10,357 nucleotides of DNA, taken from contig CAXSCR010000091.1 of assembly GCA_964235605.1 (NCBI GenBank), forward strand, positions 1 through 10,357, read 5' to 3'. This stretch comes from DATCRE01 sp964235605 (GTDB lineage: Bacteria > Bacteroidota > Bacteroidia > Cytophagales > Cyclobacteriaceae). A model generated the notes under the pieces. It did no database searches and was not told the origin of the DNA. It was given only the letters and a program-made list of their open reading frames with translations. The translations under genes were made by a program, and so were the position numbers. Shown piece by piece: positions 1 through 6,718 of this stretch (position 1 is its first letter; each line of letters opens with the position of its first letter).

Positions 1-97
1 AACTTTTTGCCTGTAGGGGGGTACAAACAAATGATAAATTTTTAACGAAAAAAAAATTCAAATTTCTCGTTTAGCACCAAAAAGCTGCAATGTGGGT
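1..97 (+). pseudogene. Possible broken upstream coding of the first structural gene
   Basis: No frame is open through this stretch. Two short strings look coding: NFLPVGGYKQMINF in frame 1 (1-45), and, if one T of the T-run near 39-43 is skipped, a continuation NEKKIQISRLAPKS in frame 2 that ends at a stop around 95-97. The next gene then continues in the third frame. This layout would fit a larger upstream coding region broken by one-base insertions. Alternatively it is only a leader: a weak promoter-like pair is present (TTG at 7-9 and TAAATTTT at 35-42, spacing rather long). The coding reading is an inference. Confidence 0.25.
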
Positions 98-1034
98 TAA
101 CGTAGGTGTCAAGCTTTTCATTAGTCGGAGTAAGCCTAACTGTGGTTGCAGTAGTGGGAAGATGGGGATGATAAGTGAAGAGATTGGAAGTCGTCACAAA
201 AATTCTATCATCTCAACAGATAATGGTGTTTATGGTGTCTCATTAGAAAGAAATGTGATATGGATGACGGAAGGAGAAGGATTGAATCGAGTTACTGATT
301 TATCCATTAGACCAATTTTACAAGCTGAGTATGGCGATAAATCAAAACTTAAAATAGAAATCCTGAAGCATGATATAGTTGCAGTTTGGAATAAGAAATT
401 TGATGAAGTCTTATTTACTTACTACAATCAAGAGGAAGCCAATTATAATAATGACAGAACATTTACAGTTCAGGTAAATGAAGTGTCCAAGAAAATCCAC
501 TCCTTTTATGGGTTCATTCCGGTAAAATATTTCTTAGCTGGGGATAACCTCTATTCTTTCGGTATAAATTCACCAAAAGATATATGGCTTCATGATTCAG
601 ACAATGTTCCATACAGTACATTCTATGGTGTATTCGATAGCCCTTTAATATCTTTTTCAGTTAACGAATCCTCTGAGATAGATAAAGTTTTTACAAATCT
701 TGAATTGCTAAGTAACAGGACAATACCAGGAACGATAAAATACAAGGTGCCAGGCGCATTCGCTGAACATAATTTAACATCTATTGCCAATGATATATTG
801 GCTTCGAATATAAAATACAAAAACGGCTCATGGCGATTGGCAATACCCAAGATTAAAACTATTCATAATCAAGATTCTGAGCAAACAGTTGATGTTGCTG
901 ACGCAGGATCTAAATCTTTGTTGAACATACGATCACGGGTTAAAAGCAGGTACTTAATTGTAGAAATTAAATATGAATCCAATGATAGAATCGAATTAGA
1001 AGGCATAATTACAATTTACAAACTAATGAGATGA
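90..1034 (+). CDS. C-terminal part of a large phage virion structural protein (crAss-like type)
   Basis: The ORF encodes 314 residues and is open from 75; an in-frame TAG lies at 72-74. From about residue 25 it follows a pattern I associate with a large tail or stabilisation protein of crAss-like phages: ISEEIGSRHKNSIISTDNG and VYGV at residues 28-50, IW at 57-58, FDEVLFTYYN near 104-113, a FYG element and VNE...DKVF near 180-205. The first 24 or so residues (MWVNVGVKLFIS...) look unlike that family and the ATG may not be a true start. Homologues are much longer, so an N-terminal portion is probably missing. The stop overlaps the next start (ATGA at 1031), as expected for a phage late operon. 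A specific protein such as muzzle, ring or stabilisation protein cannot be assigned. Confidence 0.6.
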   Translation: MWVNVGVKLFISRSKPNCGCSSGKMGMISEEIGSRHKNSIISTDNGVYGVSLERNVIWMTEGEGLNRVTDLSIRPILQAEYGDKSKLKIEILKHDIVAVWNKKFDEVLFTYYNQEEANYNNDRTFTVQVNEVSKKIHSFYGFIPVKYFLAGDNLYSFGINSPKDIWLHDSDNVPYSTFYGVFDSPLISFSVNESSEIDKVFTNLELLSNRTIPGTIKYKVPGAFAEHNLTSIANDILASNIKYKNGSWRLAIPKIKTIHNQDSEQTVDVADAGSKSLLNIRSRVKSRYLIVEIKYESNDRIELEGIITIYKLMR

Positions 1035-1795
1035 TATATCCTAAAAGAAAAAAACCTAAAGCTGCAAGCGGAATGGACATGGCCTCTGTTGAAGCAGTCA
1101 ATGCAAACTATACCAAGTCACAGGAGAAAGATAATAAAATCGCCGCTGGTCTGACGGGAGCTGTAAGTGCAGTACCTGGATATGGTGCAGCCTATGGTGC
1201 GCTAGCTGGAATAGGTACTCAAACAAGTAACTCTTTACGTGGATCAGAAACAGATACTGATAAAGATAATATACATGCTTCCCAAATAACTGATCCGTGG
1301 TTCCAATTCAAAGACAATAAAACAACTGGTGATTGGGCATCATCCTTTCTCCTTACTCCAGTATCAGGATTTGTAAAAGCAGACAGAAAACAAAAGCAAG
1401 CAAGAAAGTTAAACAACGACCGGCAAGCTGCAGAAGCAAGTGACTTGCAGAAGCAAAGTAACTTTGCCTATGGTCAACTTAGTTATGCTAATGGCGGGTC
1501 GCTACAAGATGATCAACATGAAAGCGAGGCGGTTCAAAATAATGCTGTAATACTTGGAGGTGAGGATCATAGGAATGGCGGAAATTCCGTAATTGATGCA
1601 AAGACTGGGGAAAAGGTGGCGGAGACTGAAAAAAATGAAATTCTTTTCACAAAGAATCAAACGGAAACCATTGAGAATTTTATATCAAAATATGAAATCA
1701 CTAAAAACCAAGAAGAACTAATCTGGCTTGGAGAGTTTGTCAAAAACATTATCGATAATCATACAATAGATTATTCAGGCAAATATGCAAAATGA
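1031..1795 (+). CDS. Phage structural or virion-associated protein, MIYP family, long paralogue
   Basis: The product has 254 residues. It starts with a basic tip, MIYPKRKKPK, followed by a Gly/Ala-rich hydrophobic segment (about residues 37-62, VSAVPGYGAAYGALAGIG) that could insert in a membrane or pack inside the virion. A Q/N/K-rich region follows, then YANGGSL at 152-158. The C-terminal part has GGEDHRNGGN, EKVAETEKNEILFTK and TIENFI; such "GGE...IFT/SK" stretches are common in structural proteins of Bacteroidota phages. It overlaps both neighbours by ATGA junctions (1031 and 1792), which suggests coupled translation. Its N-terminus and C-terminal domain are repeated in the next, much shorter gene. 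The exact virion role is unknown. Confidence 0.65.
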   Translation: MIYPKRKKPKAASGMDMASVEAVNANYTKSQEKDNKIAAGLTGAVSAVPGYGAAYGALAGIGTQTSNSLRGSETDTDKDNIHASQITDPWFQFKDNKTTGDWASSFLLTPVSGFVKADRKQKQARKLNNDRQAAEASDLQKQSNFAYGQLSYANGGSLQDDQHESEAVQNNAVILGGEDHRNGGNSVIDAKTGEKVAETEKNEILFTKNQTETIENFISKYEITKNQEELIWLGEFVKNIIDNHTIDYSGKYAK

Positions 1796-2025
1796 TATAC
1801 CCAGGGAAGAAGAAACCAGAAATGATACAGGTTGCAGGGAAGGCAGGTCAAGTGCAATCACTGATGGATGGAAACGAAAGAATCTATAGCACAAAGGATA
1901 CTAAGAAAATTGTTGAGATGGCAAAAGCGTGTAAGACAACGAAAGACTTATTAGCACTGGGTAAATATGTATTACTGGCAACTAAAAAACAAGATGCAGC
2001 GAAACCACAGTTTACCAATAAATAA
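1792..2025 (+). CDS. Small phage protein, MIYP family, short paralogue
   Basis: The product has 77 residues and begins MIYPGKKKPE, nearly the same tip as the gene before it (MIYPKRKKPK). The rest aligns by eye with the C-terminal domain of that neighbour: NERIYSTKDTKKIVEMA against NEILFTKNQTETIENFI, then TTKDLLALGKYVLLA against KNQEELIWLGEFVKNII. It therefore looks like a copy of the neighbour without the central region. The start ATG overlaps the upstream TGA. A promoter-like region follows the stop. No enzyme motif is present and the function is unknown. Confidence 0.6.
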   Translation: MIYPGKKKPEMIQVAGKAGQVQSLMDGNERIYSTKDTKKIVEMAKACKTTKDLLALGKYVLLATKKQDAAKPQFTNK

Positions 2026-2038
2026 CTTTTTAGTTTTA

Positions 2039-2054
2039 TATATTTTGTTTATAC
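2039..2054 (+). promoter_or_regulatory. Candidate phage promoter box P1
   Basis: TATATTTTG followed after TT by TATAC. It resembles the Bacteroidota -7 element (TAnnTTTG, here with one extra T) and matches boxes at 2965 and 3653. The leader that follows (TTATTCACAAT before an ATG at 2075) also resembles those of the other two. That first ATG opens only a six-codon frame; the gene start used is 2083. Confidence 0.45.
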
Positions 2055-2082
2055 TAATATAAATTATTCACAATATGAAAGA

Positions 2083-2811
2083 ATGTTCGGTTTAGCAAGA
2101 AAATATCAGATTGGTGGCCAAATGCCAGCACAAAGTCAAGTGGCTCAAGATCAGGGATTAGACTTTGAAGGTCAGCTCCAGGATGGCGTATCAGCCTTTA
2201 TGGAAAGTCAAGATCCTGCCATTGCAATAGAAGTAGTTACAATGCTTGCTCAAATGATGGGCATAGCCCCTGAAATTGATCCCTATCAAGGTGGGGAAGC
2301 ATTACAAAATCAACCAGCTGGAGAATATCCTGGGAAACAACAAGCAGTTACACAAGTTCCAATGGGAAGGAATGGAATGAAAATATATAAAGCAGGTGGA
2401 AAAATCGATCCATCTAAAAAGAAACCTACTAAACCGCCAGTTGAGCAACCAATTCAACCAGTTATTCCTCCCGCAACTCCAGCAGCGAATTTTGGATTGC
2501 AACCTGTACTTCCATCCACAAATTTGGATGGGCTACCACCTCCTGTAGATTTTACCTCAGTTGGAACAGGAAGTGGTGCTAAGTTCAACAGGCTTCCAGA
2601 TGGAAGTATGCAAAGAATTCAAAAAGCAGATTACGCTGGGATTTCTAATAAGACATTAACCCAAGATAGATTAACGGCTGCAAATACTGGGAACGGTTTC
2701 TTCTCCGGCATTGTAGGACCGGGTGTAGGCGGAGTATCACCGAATGATCTTATAGGTGTTGGGGGACCGCGCACAGGCAAAAGAATTGTTTACACAAAAA
2801 AGAAAAGCTAG
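2083..2811 (+). CDS. Phage structural protein, proline-rich, unknown role
   Basis: The product has 242 residues. The N-terminus MFGLARKYQIGGQM carries the YxxGGQM element seen in other genes here. Residues about 27-65 form an acidic helical region (VSAFMESQDPAIAIEVV, MLAQMMGIAPE) of a kind often found in small structural proteins of Bacteroidota phages. A second GG element, YKAGGKI, is at 102-108, followed by a lysine patch (DPSKKKPTKPP) and a Pro-rich linker to about residue 155. The C-terminus is Gly-rich with a basic tail. ATG 2083 is preferred because ATG 2075 gives only MKECSV before a stop. A shared promoter-like box lies upstream. No enzymatic motif is visible; a minor virion or scaffold role is a guess. 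Confidence 0.6.
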   Translation: MFGLARKYQIGGQMPAQSQVAQDQGLDFEGQLQDGVSAFMESQDPAIAIEVVTMLAQMMGIAPEIDPYQGGEALQNQPAGEYPGKQQAVTQVPMGRNGMKIYKAGGKIDPSKKKPTKPPVEQPIQPVIPPATPAANFGLQPVLPSTNLDGLPPPVDFTSVGTGSGAKFNRLPDGSMQRIQKADYAGISNKTLTQDRLTAANTGNGFFSGIVGPGVGGVSPNDLIGVGGPRTGKRIVYTKKKS

Positions 2812-2998
2812 AAATTGCCTTAACCATAATCCCAGGCGATACTGATTCAATGGTAGAAATTAAATTAACAAAACAATAGTCTTATATTGGGAAATTTGTT
2901 CCAGACTACGAAAATATTTAAGATAATATCTATTTTTTTGTATCGAAAATATCCAAGGTTCGTTTAAATTTGTATACAACAAAATTATCTACAACACA
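2812..2998 (+). other. Intergenic stretch before the DUF6169-like cassette
   Basis: No gene is supported. In a frame different from the preceding gene, 2805-2879 reads a coding-like tail (LEIALTIIPGDTDSMVEIKL) ending in TAG at 2877, possibly the remnant of a lost gene. The rest is AT-rich and holds the promoter-like box at 2965-2977. Confidence 0.35.
2965..2977 (+). promoter_or_regulatory. Candidate phage promoter box P2
   Basis: TAAATTTG, an exact match to the Bacteroidota -7 consensus TAnnTTTG, directly followed by TATAC. The nearest upstream TTG (2938-2940) is 24 bases away, longer than usual, so the -33 element is unclear. The leader ends TTATCTACAACACA just before ATG 2999. The same box and leader type precede 2083 and 3686, so the cassette seems to share the regulation of the structural genes. 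Confidence 0.5.
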
Positions 2999-3139
2999 AT
3001 GGGAAAGAAGCGACCGAAAATAGATACTGCTAAAATCATCGACAAGATGGTTGAGGATAAGATCTATATCACTCGGATGATTCGTGAAGACAAAATAGAA
3101 GAATTAAAAAGTCAATTCAAATTTGCCAAACCCTTATAA
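2999..3139 (+). CDS. Small basic/acidic helical protein upstream of the DUF6169-like gene
   Basis: The ORF encodes 46 residues: it starts MGKKRPKIDTAKIIDKM, has a charged helical middle (VEDKIYITRMIREDKIEEL) and ends KFAKPL. It starts on the ATG that directly follows the P2 leader and overlaps the next gene by 17 bases (3123-3139), so the two are very likely translated together. I do not recognise a domain. Size, charge and overlap resemble the small partner in two-gene modules such as toxin-antitoxin or immunity pairs, but that is inference from layout only. Confidence 0.55.
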   Translation: MGKKRPKIDTAKIIDKMVEDKIYITRMIREDKIEELKSQFKFAKPL

Positions 3140-3575
3140 TCTAACCGAGGAATCTGCCGGAATTTACTCTTTCATCACTGATCATGGCTTTGGTTATATG
3201 CTTTACAGCATAGATAACACCAATAATTTAGGGTTAGGTGATTTCCCCTGTACCGCATATACGTTTGGTTTTGATATAAAGGACGAATCTATCAAAGAAA
3301 TCCCATACGATGTAAGAGTCGAGGCCACAGTGGTATGTTTTATCGTGATGGTACTTTCGAGCAAAAGGAATTGCGTAATGTATGCTGGATCACCCAAAGA
3401 TGGGAAACAAGCTGAGAGAATAAGACTTTTCGATTTGTGGTTTGCTAGAAATCGTAAAACATTTGATAAGATCGAAAGACACTACAGAACAACTACAAAA
3501 GATAATCAGGCGGTATTACTTATTCGTTCTGATTGTGAAATTAAGAATCATATAATTCAAATTTTCCTTTCGTAG
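3123..3575 (+). CDS. DUF6169-like protein (cargo gene in the phage block)
   Basis: The product has 150 residues, about the length I expect for this family. It begins NPYNL near the N-terminus, then a beta-rich segment (YSFITDHGFGYMLYSID), an FGFDI strand, DVRVEATVVCFIV near residues 62-75, and the pattern YAGSPKDGKQAERIRLFDLWF near 87-107, followed by a Lys/Arg-rich helix and a hydrophobic end. The D-x-R-x-E-A-T and R-x-R-L-F-D-x-W-F elements fit the DUF6169 family of Bacteroidota as I remember it; its function is unknown to me. The start is TTG 3123, inside the end of the upstream gene; an in-frame stop at 3105-3107 excludes a longer protein. There is no signal peptide or membrane segment, so it is probably cytoplasmic. 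Confidence 0.65.
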   Translation: MPNPYNLTEESAGIYSFITDHGFGYMLYSIDNTNNLGLGDFPCTAYTFGFDIKDESIKEIPYDVRVEATVVCFIVMVLSSKRNCVMYAGSPKDGKQAERIRLFDLWFARNRKTFDKIERHYRTTTKDNQAVLLIRSDCEIKNHIIQIFLS

Positions 3576-3629
3576 AATTAACTGGGAAAAAACAAAGGAA
3601 AAGATTTTTCAAATGGCAATATAAATAAA

Positions 3630-3666
3630 TTGTATATTATATATTTTTAGTTTATATTTCATATAC
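3630..3666 (+). promoter_or_regulatory. Candidate phage promoter P3
   Basis: TTG at 3630-3632, 20 bases, then TATATTTC (one mismatch to TAnnTTTG) at 3653-3660 and TATAC at 3662-3666. This is the best complete Bacteroidota-type promoter of the three related boxes. The leader TTTTCATCAACA leads to an ATG at 3679 that opens only MKYGR; the gene start is ATG 3686. It starts the transcript for the following structural genes. Confidence 0.5.
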
Positions 3667-3685
3667 TTTTCATCAACAATGAAGT

Positions 3686-4501
3686 ATGGCAGATAAAATG
3701 GTCCGAGGAAATAGGTTCTATTCAAATACGGAAGAACCAGCCACATCAAACAACACGCAGCAGAATCAACAACAAGGAGAAGGTGCACGAATGGGCGGGG
3801 CTGATTATGCAAATGCCGCATTAGGGGTCTATTCATTAATTCGTGGGCTCACCGCTAAGAAGCCAAGGAAATTATCATTAACTCCCTACAAGCCAAACAT
3901 ACGTCCGGCATCTGGTGATCCAGATGGATTGGCTCGTGCAAAGAATCAAATCGCATCCCAAACGGCCTCTGCATCTCGTGATGTAACGAGAATAGCTGGA
4001 TCAGACTTTCAATCTGGTATGCAAGCAAGACTTGGCATTCAAGCCAATGCATCAAAAGTCCTATCTGATGTAGAGTTTAATAACTCTACCCTGTACAAAG
4101 AAGATCAAAGGAGAGTTAGTGATGAACTTAATAAAGCAAATCTTATAAACACTCAACTTCAAAACGAGGCTTCTCAAATAAACCAACAACAAGACAGAGA
4201 GACTTTTGCTGCTACACAACGTGCTTCATCGTCTGGCCTTCAAAGTGCAATACAATATGAAGCAAACAGAAGTGCTGATATAAAAAATAAACAAGTAGCA
4301 GAAAATCAGTCTAATCAATTCATCGACGCGGTAGATAAAGGCAATTGGCATGAAGCCTATAACAATGCCATCATTGGAGGAAACGATCCTGAGCAAGCTA
4401 AAGCTATAGCAGATGAATCGCTTAAAAAAAGTTCCGTTAGCCAAATGAAAACTTCTTTCTACACAGGCAAGCGGGGATTTTTTGGTCGATCAAGAAACTA
4501 A
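3686..4501 (+). CDS. Phage virion protein, Q/N/A-rich and helical
   Basis: The product has 271 residues. After a short N-terminus (MADKMVRGNRFYSN) comes a Gln/Asn-rich linker at about 15-32, a short Ala-rich helix (YANAALGVYSLI), a KKPRK patch, and a Pro segment (PYKPNIRP). Residues about 80-220 are dominated by Ala, Gln, Asn, Ser and Asp with no long hydrophobic run, and probably form long helices or coiled coil. The C-terminus is basic (GKRGFFGRSRN). This composition and position fit internal or tail-associated virion proteins of crAss-like phages. No catalytic motif is seen. It is followed after 19 bases by the next structural gene. Confidence 0.6.
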   Translation: MADKMVRGNRFYSNTEEPATSNNTQQNQQQGEGARMGGADYANAALGVYSLIRGLTAKKPRKLSLTPYKPNIRPASGDPDGLARAKNQIASQTASASRDVTRIAGSDFQSGMQARLGIQANASKVLSDVEFNNSTLYKEDQRRVSDELNKANLINTQLQNEASQINQQQDRETFAATQRASSSGLQSAIQYEANRSADIKNKQVAENQSNQFIDAVDKGNWHEAYNNAIIGGNDPEQAKAIADESLKKSSVSQMKTSFYTGKRGFFGRSRN

Positions 4502-4503
4502 TT

Positions 4504-4511
4504 TTCGCACG
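4504..4511 (+). repeat. Gene-junction motif TTCGCACG, copy 1
   Basis: It lies 3 bases after the TAA of the upstream gene and 9 bases before ATG 4521. The same word stands at the same distance from the stop before 6492. It may be a translation-initiation or RNA-processing signal; its function is unknown. Confidence 0.4.
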
Positions 4512-4520
4512 AATGAATCG

Positions 4521-6470
4521 ATGGGTATTTTCCCGAAATCTAAAAGCAAATCAGTTAAGAAATTTTACAATGGAGGACAGATGTCTTCCTCTCCCACTGA
4601 CCCTGTTACAGGAGTAGGCATTCAATATGTGGCATCTACAGCAAATATTCCCAATCTTGATGCAATAAAATACTTCGATTCTATACGCAGACAATCAGAT
4701 CAAAACTTAGAAGCAGAACGCCAAAAATTAATGCCCAATGAACAAGCAGCGAGAGATCTTATCTTGAAGCTTCCTGGAACATCGGGGCAAAAAGAACTCC
4801 TACTTCAAGAGACTATTGATTCAATAAAAAACTTCAGATCAAAAGCAAAGAAGAATATCAATTGGGTTTTTAGCGATGAAGGAAGATCAGCATTAAGCAA
4901 AACTGAAAATATAATTGGCCCCGGTAAGTTTCAAAAATTAAATGAAAACTATAGCCAGCTACAAGCCAATTATGAGATGGCTTATAAAAACAATACACTT
5001 GATAACTACCAGGTTCGTGATGGCCGGATTTCAGTCGTTGATGTGAGTGATGGAAAAAGAAAAGACATTGCACTTCGTGAGTATGAAAGTGATGTTAAAT
5101 CTGATAAGCCAAAATACAATCCTATAAAGATTGCTGATGCCTATGATCTTGCAAATAACGAAAAGTCGTATGACTTAACTTCCCATAAGGTTTATGGTGA
5201 TATGTATAACGCTGAACAAGCGAAGAATGAATTAAGATCATACTTTAATAATACGGGTTCTACTGGTCAATCTAATGGAATAGTATCAACCAAATCTAAC
5301 GCTTCACAAAGAGCGCATGCAAAAAAGCAAGCCTTCGAAAGTCTATCACAAAAATCAAGAGAAGCACTTCAGTCAGAATATATCAAATTAAGTAAAGGAC
5401 ATTACGACGAGAAGCAATTCAATGCTTGGGTTAGTGGAATGCTGGATGAAGAAAGTGCTAAGCGAGCTGTCAGCGACAATGATATTAACATGACTGCATT
5501 AAACGCTTTTTCCAAACCAGGTAAAGGTGAGCCTTCGGGTTCTGGATATAGCATAACATCAGTTCCTGAAAACAGAAACTATCCGGTAATACGAGATAAA
5601 AACCCCGCAAACATATTCGGTAGCAAAACAGTTGATCTTCATTTAGTTTCTCGTGGTCAAGAACCGGATCAATCAATAAAGCCGCTTTCCTTAAATGGCG
5701 ACTATCCAGTTTTTGGCGATACGTTTGGAGGAGCCGCACTCTCTGAAGATAAAGATGGCAAGCCTGTAAGGATATCAAAGACCTATAAAAATACACAGCA
5801 TGTAGAGAATGCTGTAATGGCAGTAACATCAGGAAGGGTATTGAAAAGGAATAAGGATGGAAGTTATACACCAAAAAAAGAAGGTGATGCAGGTACCCTA
5901 CTAATTAAGGATGAAGGGTATCAATACGGAATACCTAAGGATGCTCAGATACAGCAAGACAACGATCCTTTAACTGGCAGACCATATCTCTATTTCGAAA
6001 ATAATCATGGCGATAGAATTATTGCTGAAATGCAATCCTTTGGCGTTTACAATGTGTATGGTGATAACGATAAAGACGCCACTGAACTTGATAAGAAGAT
6101 GCAGGTATTTGTTCCCGATAACCGAAAGCAGTCATTGGGCAAGCATGGCGTGAATTATAGCGGTGAGCGACATAATGAGATACATTTCTATAGGAAAGGA
6201 TCAGCAACTCATTTAACAAATTCTGCTTCTAATATTCTTACAGCAACAATAGATTATGCAAGACAAAATAATCCTGAATACGCCAAAAACATTTATGACG
6301 CTTTTCTTAAAGCGCAAGCAGGTGATTGGGAAGCTAAAAACGTCTTGAATCAAATAATCAATGAACAATTAGATCAGATTGATGATGAGAATATAAAAGC
6401 AAATCTACTTAGACAAAAATTAGAGTACACACCACACTCTGCTACCGATAACAGGAATTTCAGTAATTAA
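4521..6470 (+). CDS. Large phage internal or cargo-type virion protein
   Basis: The product has 649 residues from ATG 4521 (MGIFPKSKSKSVKKFYNGGQ). This start is chosen because it puts the basic tip and the FYNGGQM element at the N-terminus, as in other proteins of this block; the frame also has a TTG at 4482 inside the previous gene. Residues about 35-160 are helical and charged (YFDSIRRQSDQNLEAERQ, WVFSDEGRSALSKTENIIG, NYSQLQANYEMAY). A middle region is rich in Lys/Ser, then a beta-rich part near 330-550 (NYPVIRD, DYPVFGDTFGG, LYFENNHGDRIIAE, GVYNVYGDND) and a helical C-terminus. The pattern resembles structural or ejected internal proteins of crAss-like phages. No peptidase, lysozyme or polymerase motif is recognised. 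The gene appears intact. Confidence 0.6.
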   Translation: MGIFPKSKSKSVKKFYNGGQMSSSPTDPVTGVGIQYVASTANIPNLDAIKYFDSIRRQSDQNLEAERQKLMPNEQAARDLILKLPGTSGQKELLLQETIDSIKNFRSKAKKNINWVFSDEGRSALSKTENIIGPGKFQKLNENYSQLQANYEMAYKNNTLDNYQVRDGRISVVDVSDGKRKDIALREYESDVKSDKPKYNPIKIADAYDLANNEKSYDLTSHKVYGDMYNAEQAKNELRSYFNNTGSTGQSNGIVSTKSNASQRAHAKKQAFESLSQKSREALQSEYIKLSKGHYDEKQFNAWVSGMLDEESAKRAVSDNDINMTALNAFSKPGKGEPSGSGYSITSVPENRNYPVIRDKNPANIFGSKTVDLHLVSRGQEPDQSIKPLSLNGDYPVFGDTFGGAALSEDKDGKPVRISKTYKNTQHVENAVMAVTSGRVLKRNKDGSYTPKKEGDAGTLLIKDEGYQYGIPKDAQIQQDNDPLTGRPYLYFENNHGDRIIAEMQSFGVYNVYGDNDKDATELDKKMQVFVPDNRKQSLGKHGVNYSGERHNEIHFYRKGSATHLTNSASNILTATIDYARQNNPEYAKNIYDAFLKAQAGDWEAKNVLNQIINEQLDQIDDENIKANLLRQKLEYTPHSATDNRNFSN

Positions 6471-6472
6471 TA

Positions 6473-6480
6473 TTCGCACG
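6473..6480 (+). repeat. Gene-junction motif TTCGCACG, copy 2
   Basis: It is identical to 4504-4511, again 3 bases after a TAA, and 11 bases before ATG 6492. The bases from the stop onward match as TAATWTTCGCACG at both places. Confidence 0.4.
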
Positions 6481-6491
6481 TAAAGCACCAC

Positions 6492-6605
6492 ATGGATGAA
6501 GAATTAGATAACCTACTTGGCGAGCAGCCAGGTGATTCTGATTTAGTAGATATTGCCGATCTAATCAAAAAACAAAAGAAAAAGGAGTTGACTTACGGAA
6601 TTTAA
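6492..6605 (+). CDS. N-terminal fragment of a frameshifted large phage virion protein
   Basis: The fragment has 37 residues: MDEELDNLLGEQPGDSDLV, then DIADLIKKQKKK, and a stop soon after. The acidic start followed by a Lys run looks like the natural beginning of the long protein that continues in the -1 frame from about 6581 (GVDLRNLINARPQ). The shift must occur in the A-rich tract 6567-6585. It is listed apart because the frame is broken; it could be a pseudogene, an assembly indel or a ribosomal slip site. Confidence 0.5.
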   Translation: MDEELDNLLGEQPGDSDLVDIADLIKKQKKKELTYGI

Positions 6606-6718
6606 TAAATGCAAGACCTCAGAATACTGAAAAGTACGATGGACCATTTGCACATCTTTCAAAACCACAGATACGTGCTTTAAGTCAAGCTAATAACCCA
6701 TACGCACAAAATGCCTAT

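Noticed and set aside
4482..4520. TTG at 4482 as start of the large virion gene
   Set aside because: It would overlap the end of the previous gene and place the basic tip and GGQM element away from the N-terminus. ATG 4521 follows the junction motif and fits the other genes.
5485..5874. 129-residue open frame on the minus strand
   Set aside because: It lies fully inside the well supported 4521-6470 gene, is rich in Leu/His/Cys/Tyr as antisense frames often are, and has no recognisable domain.
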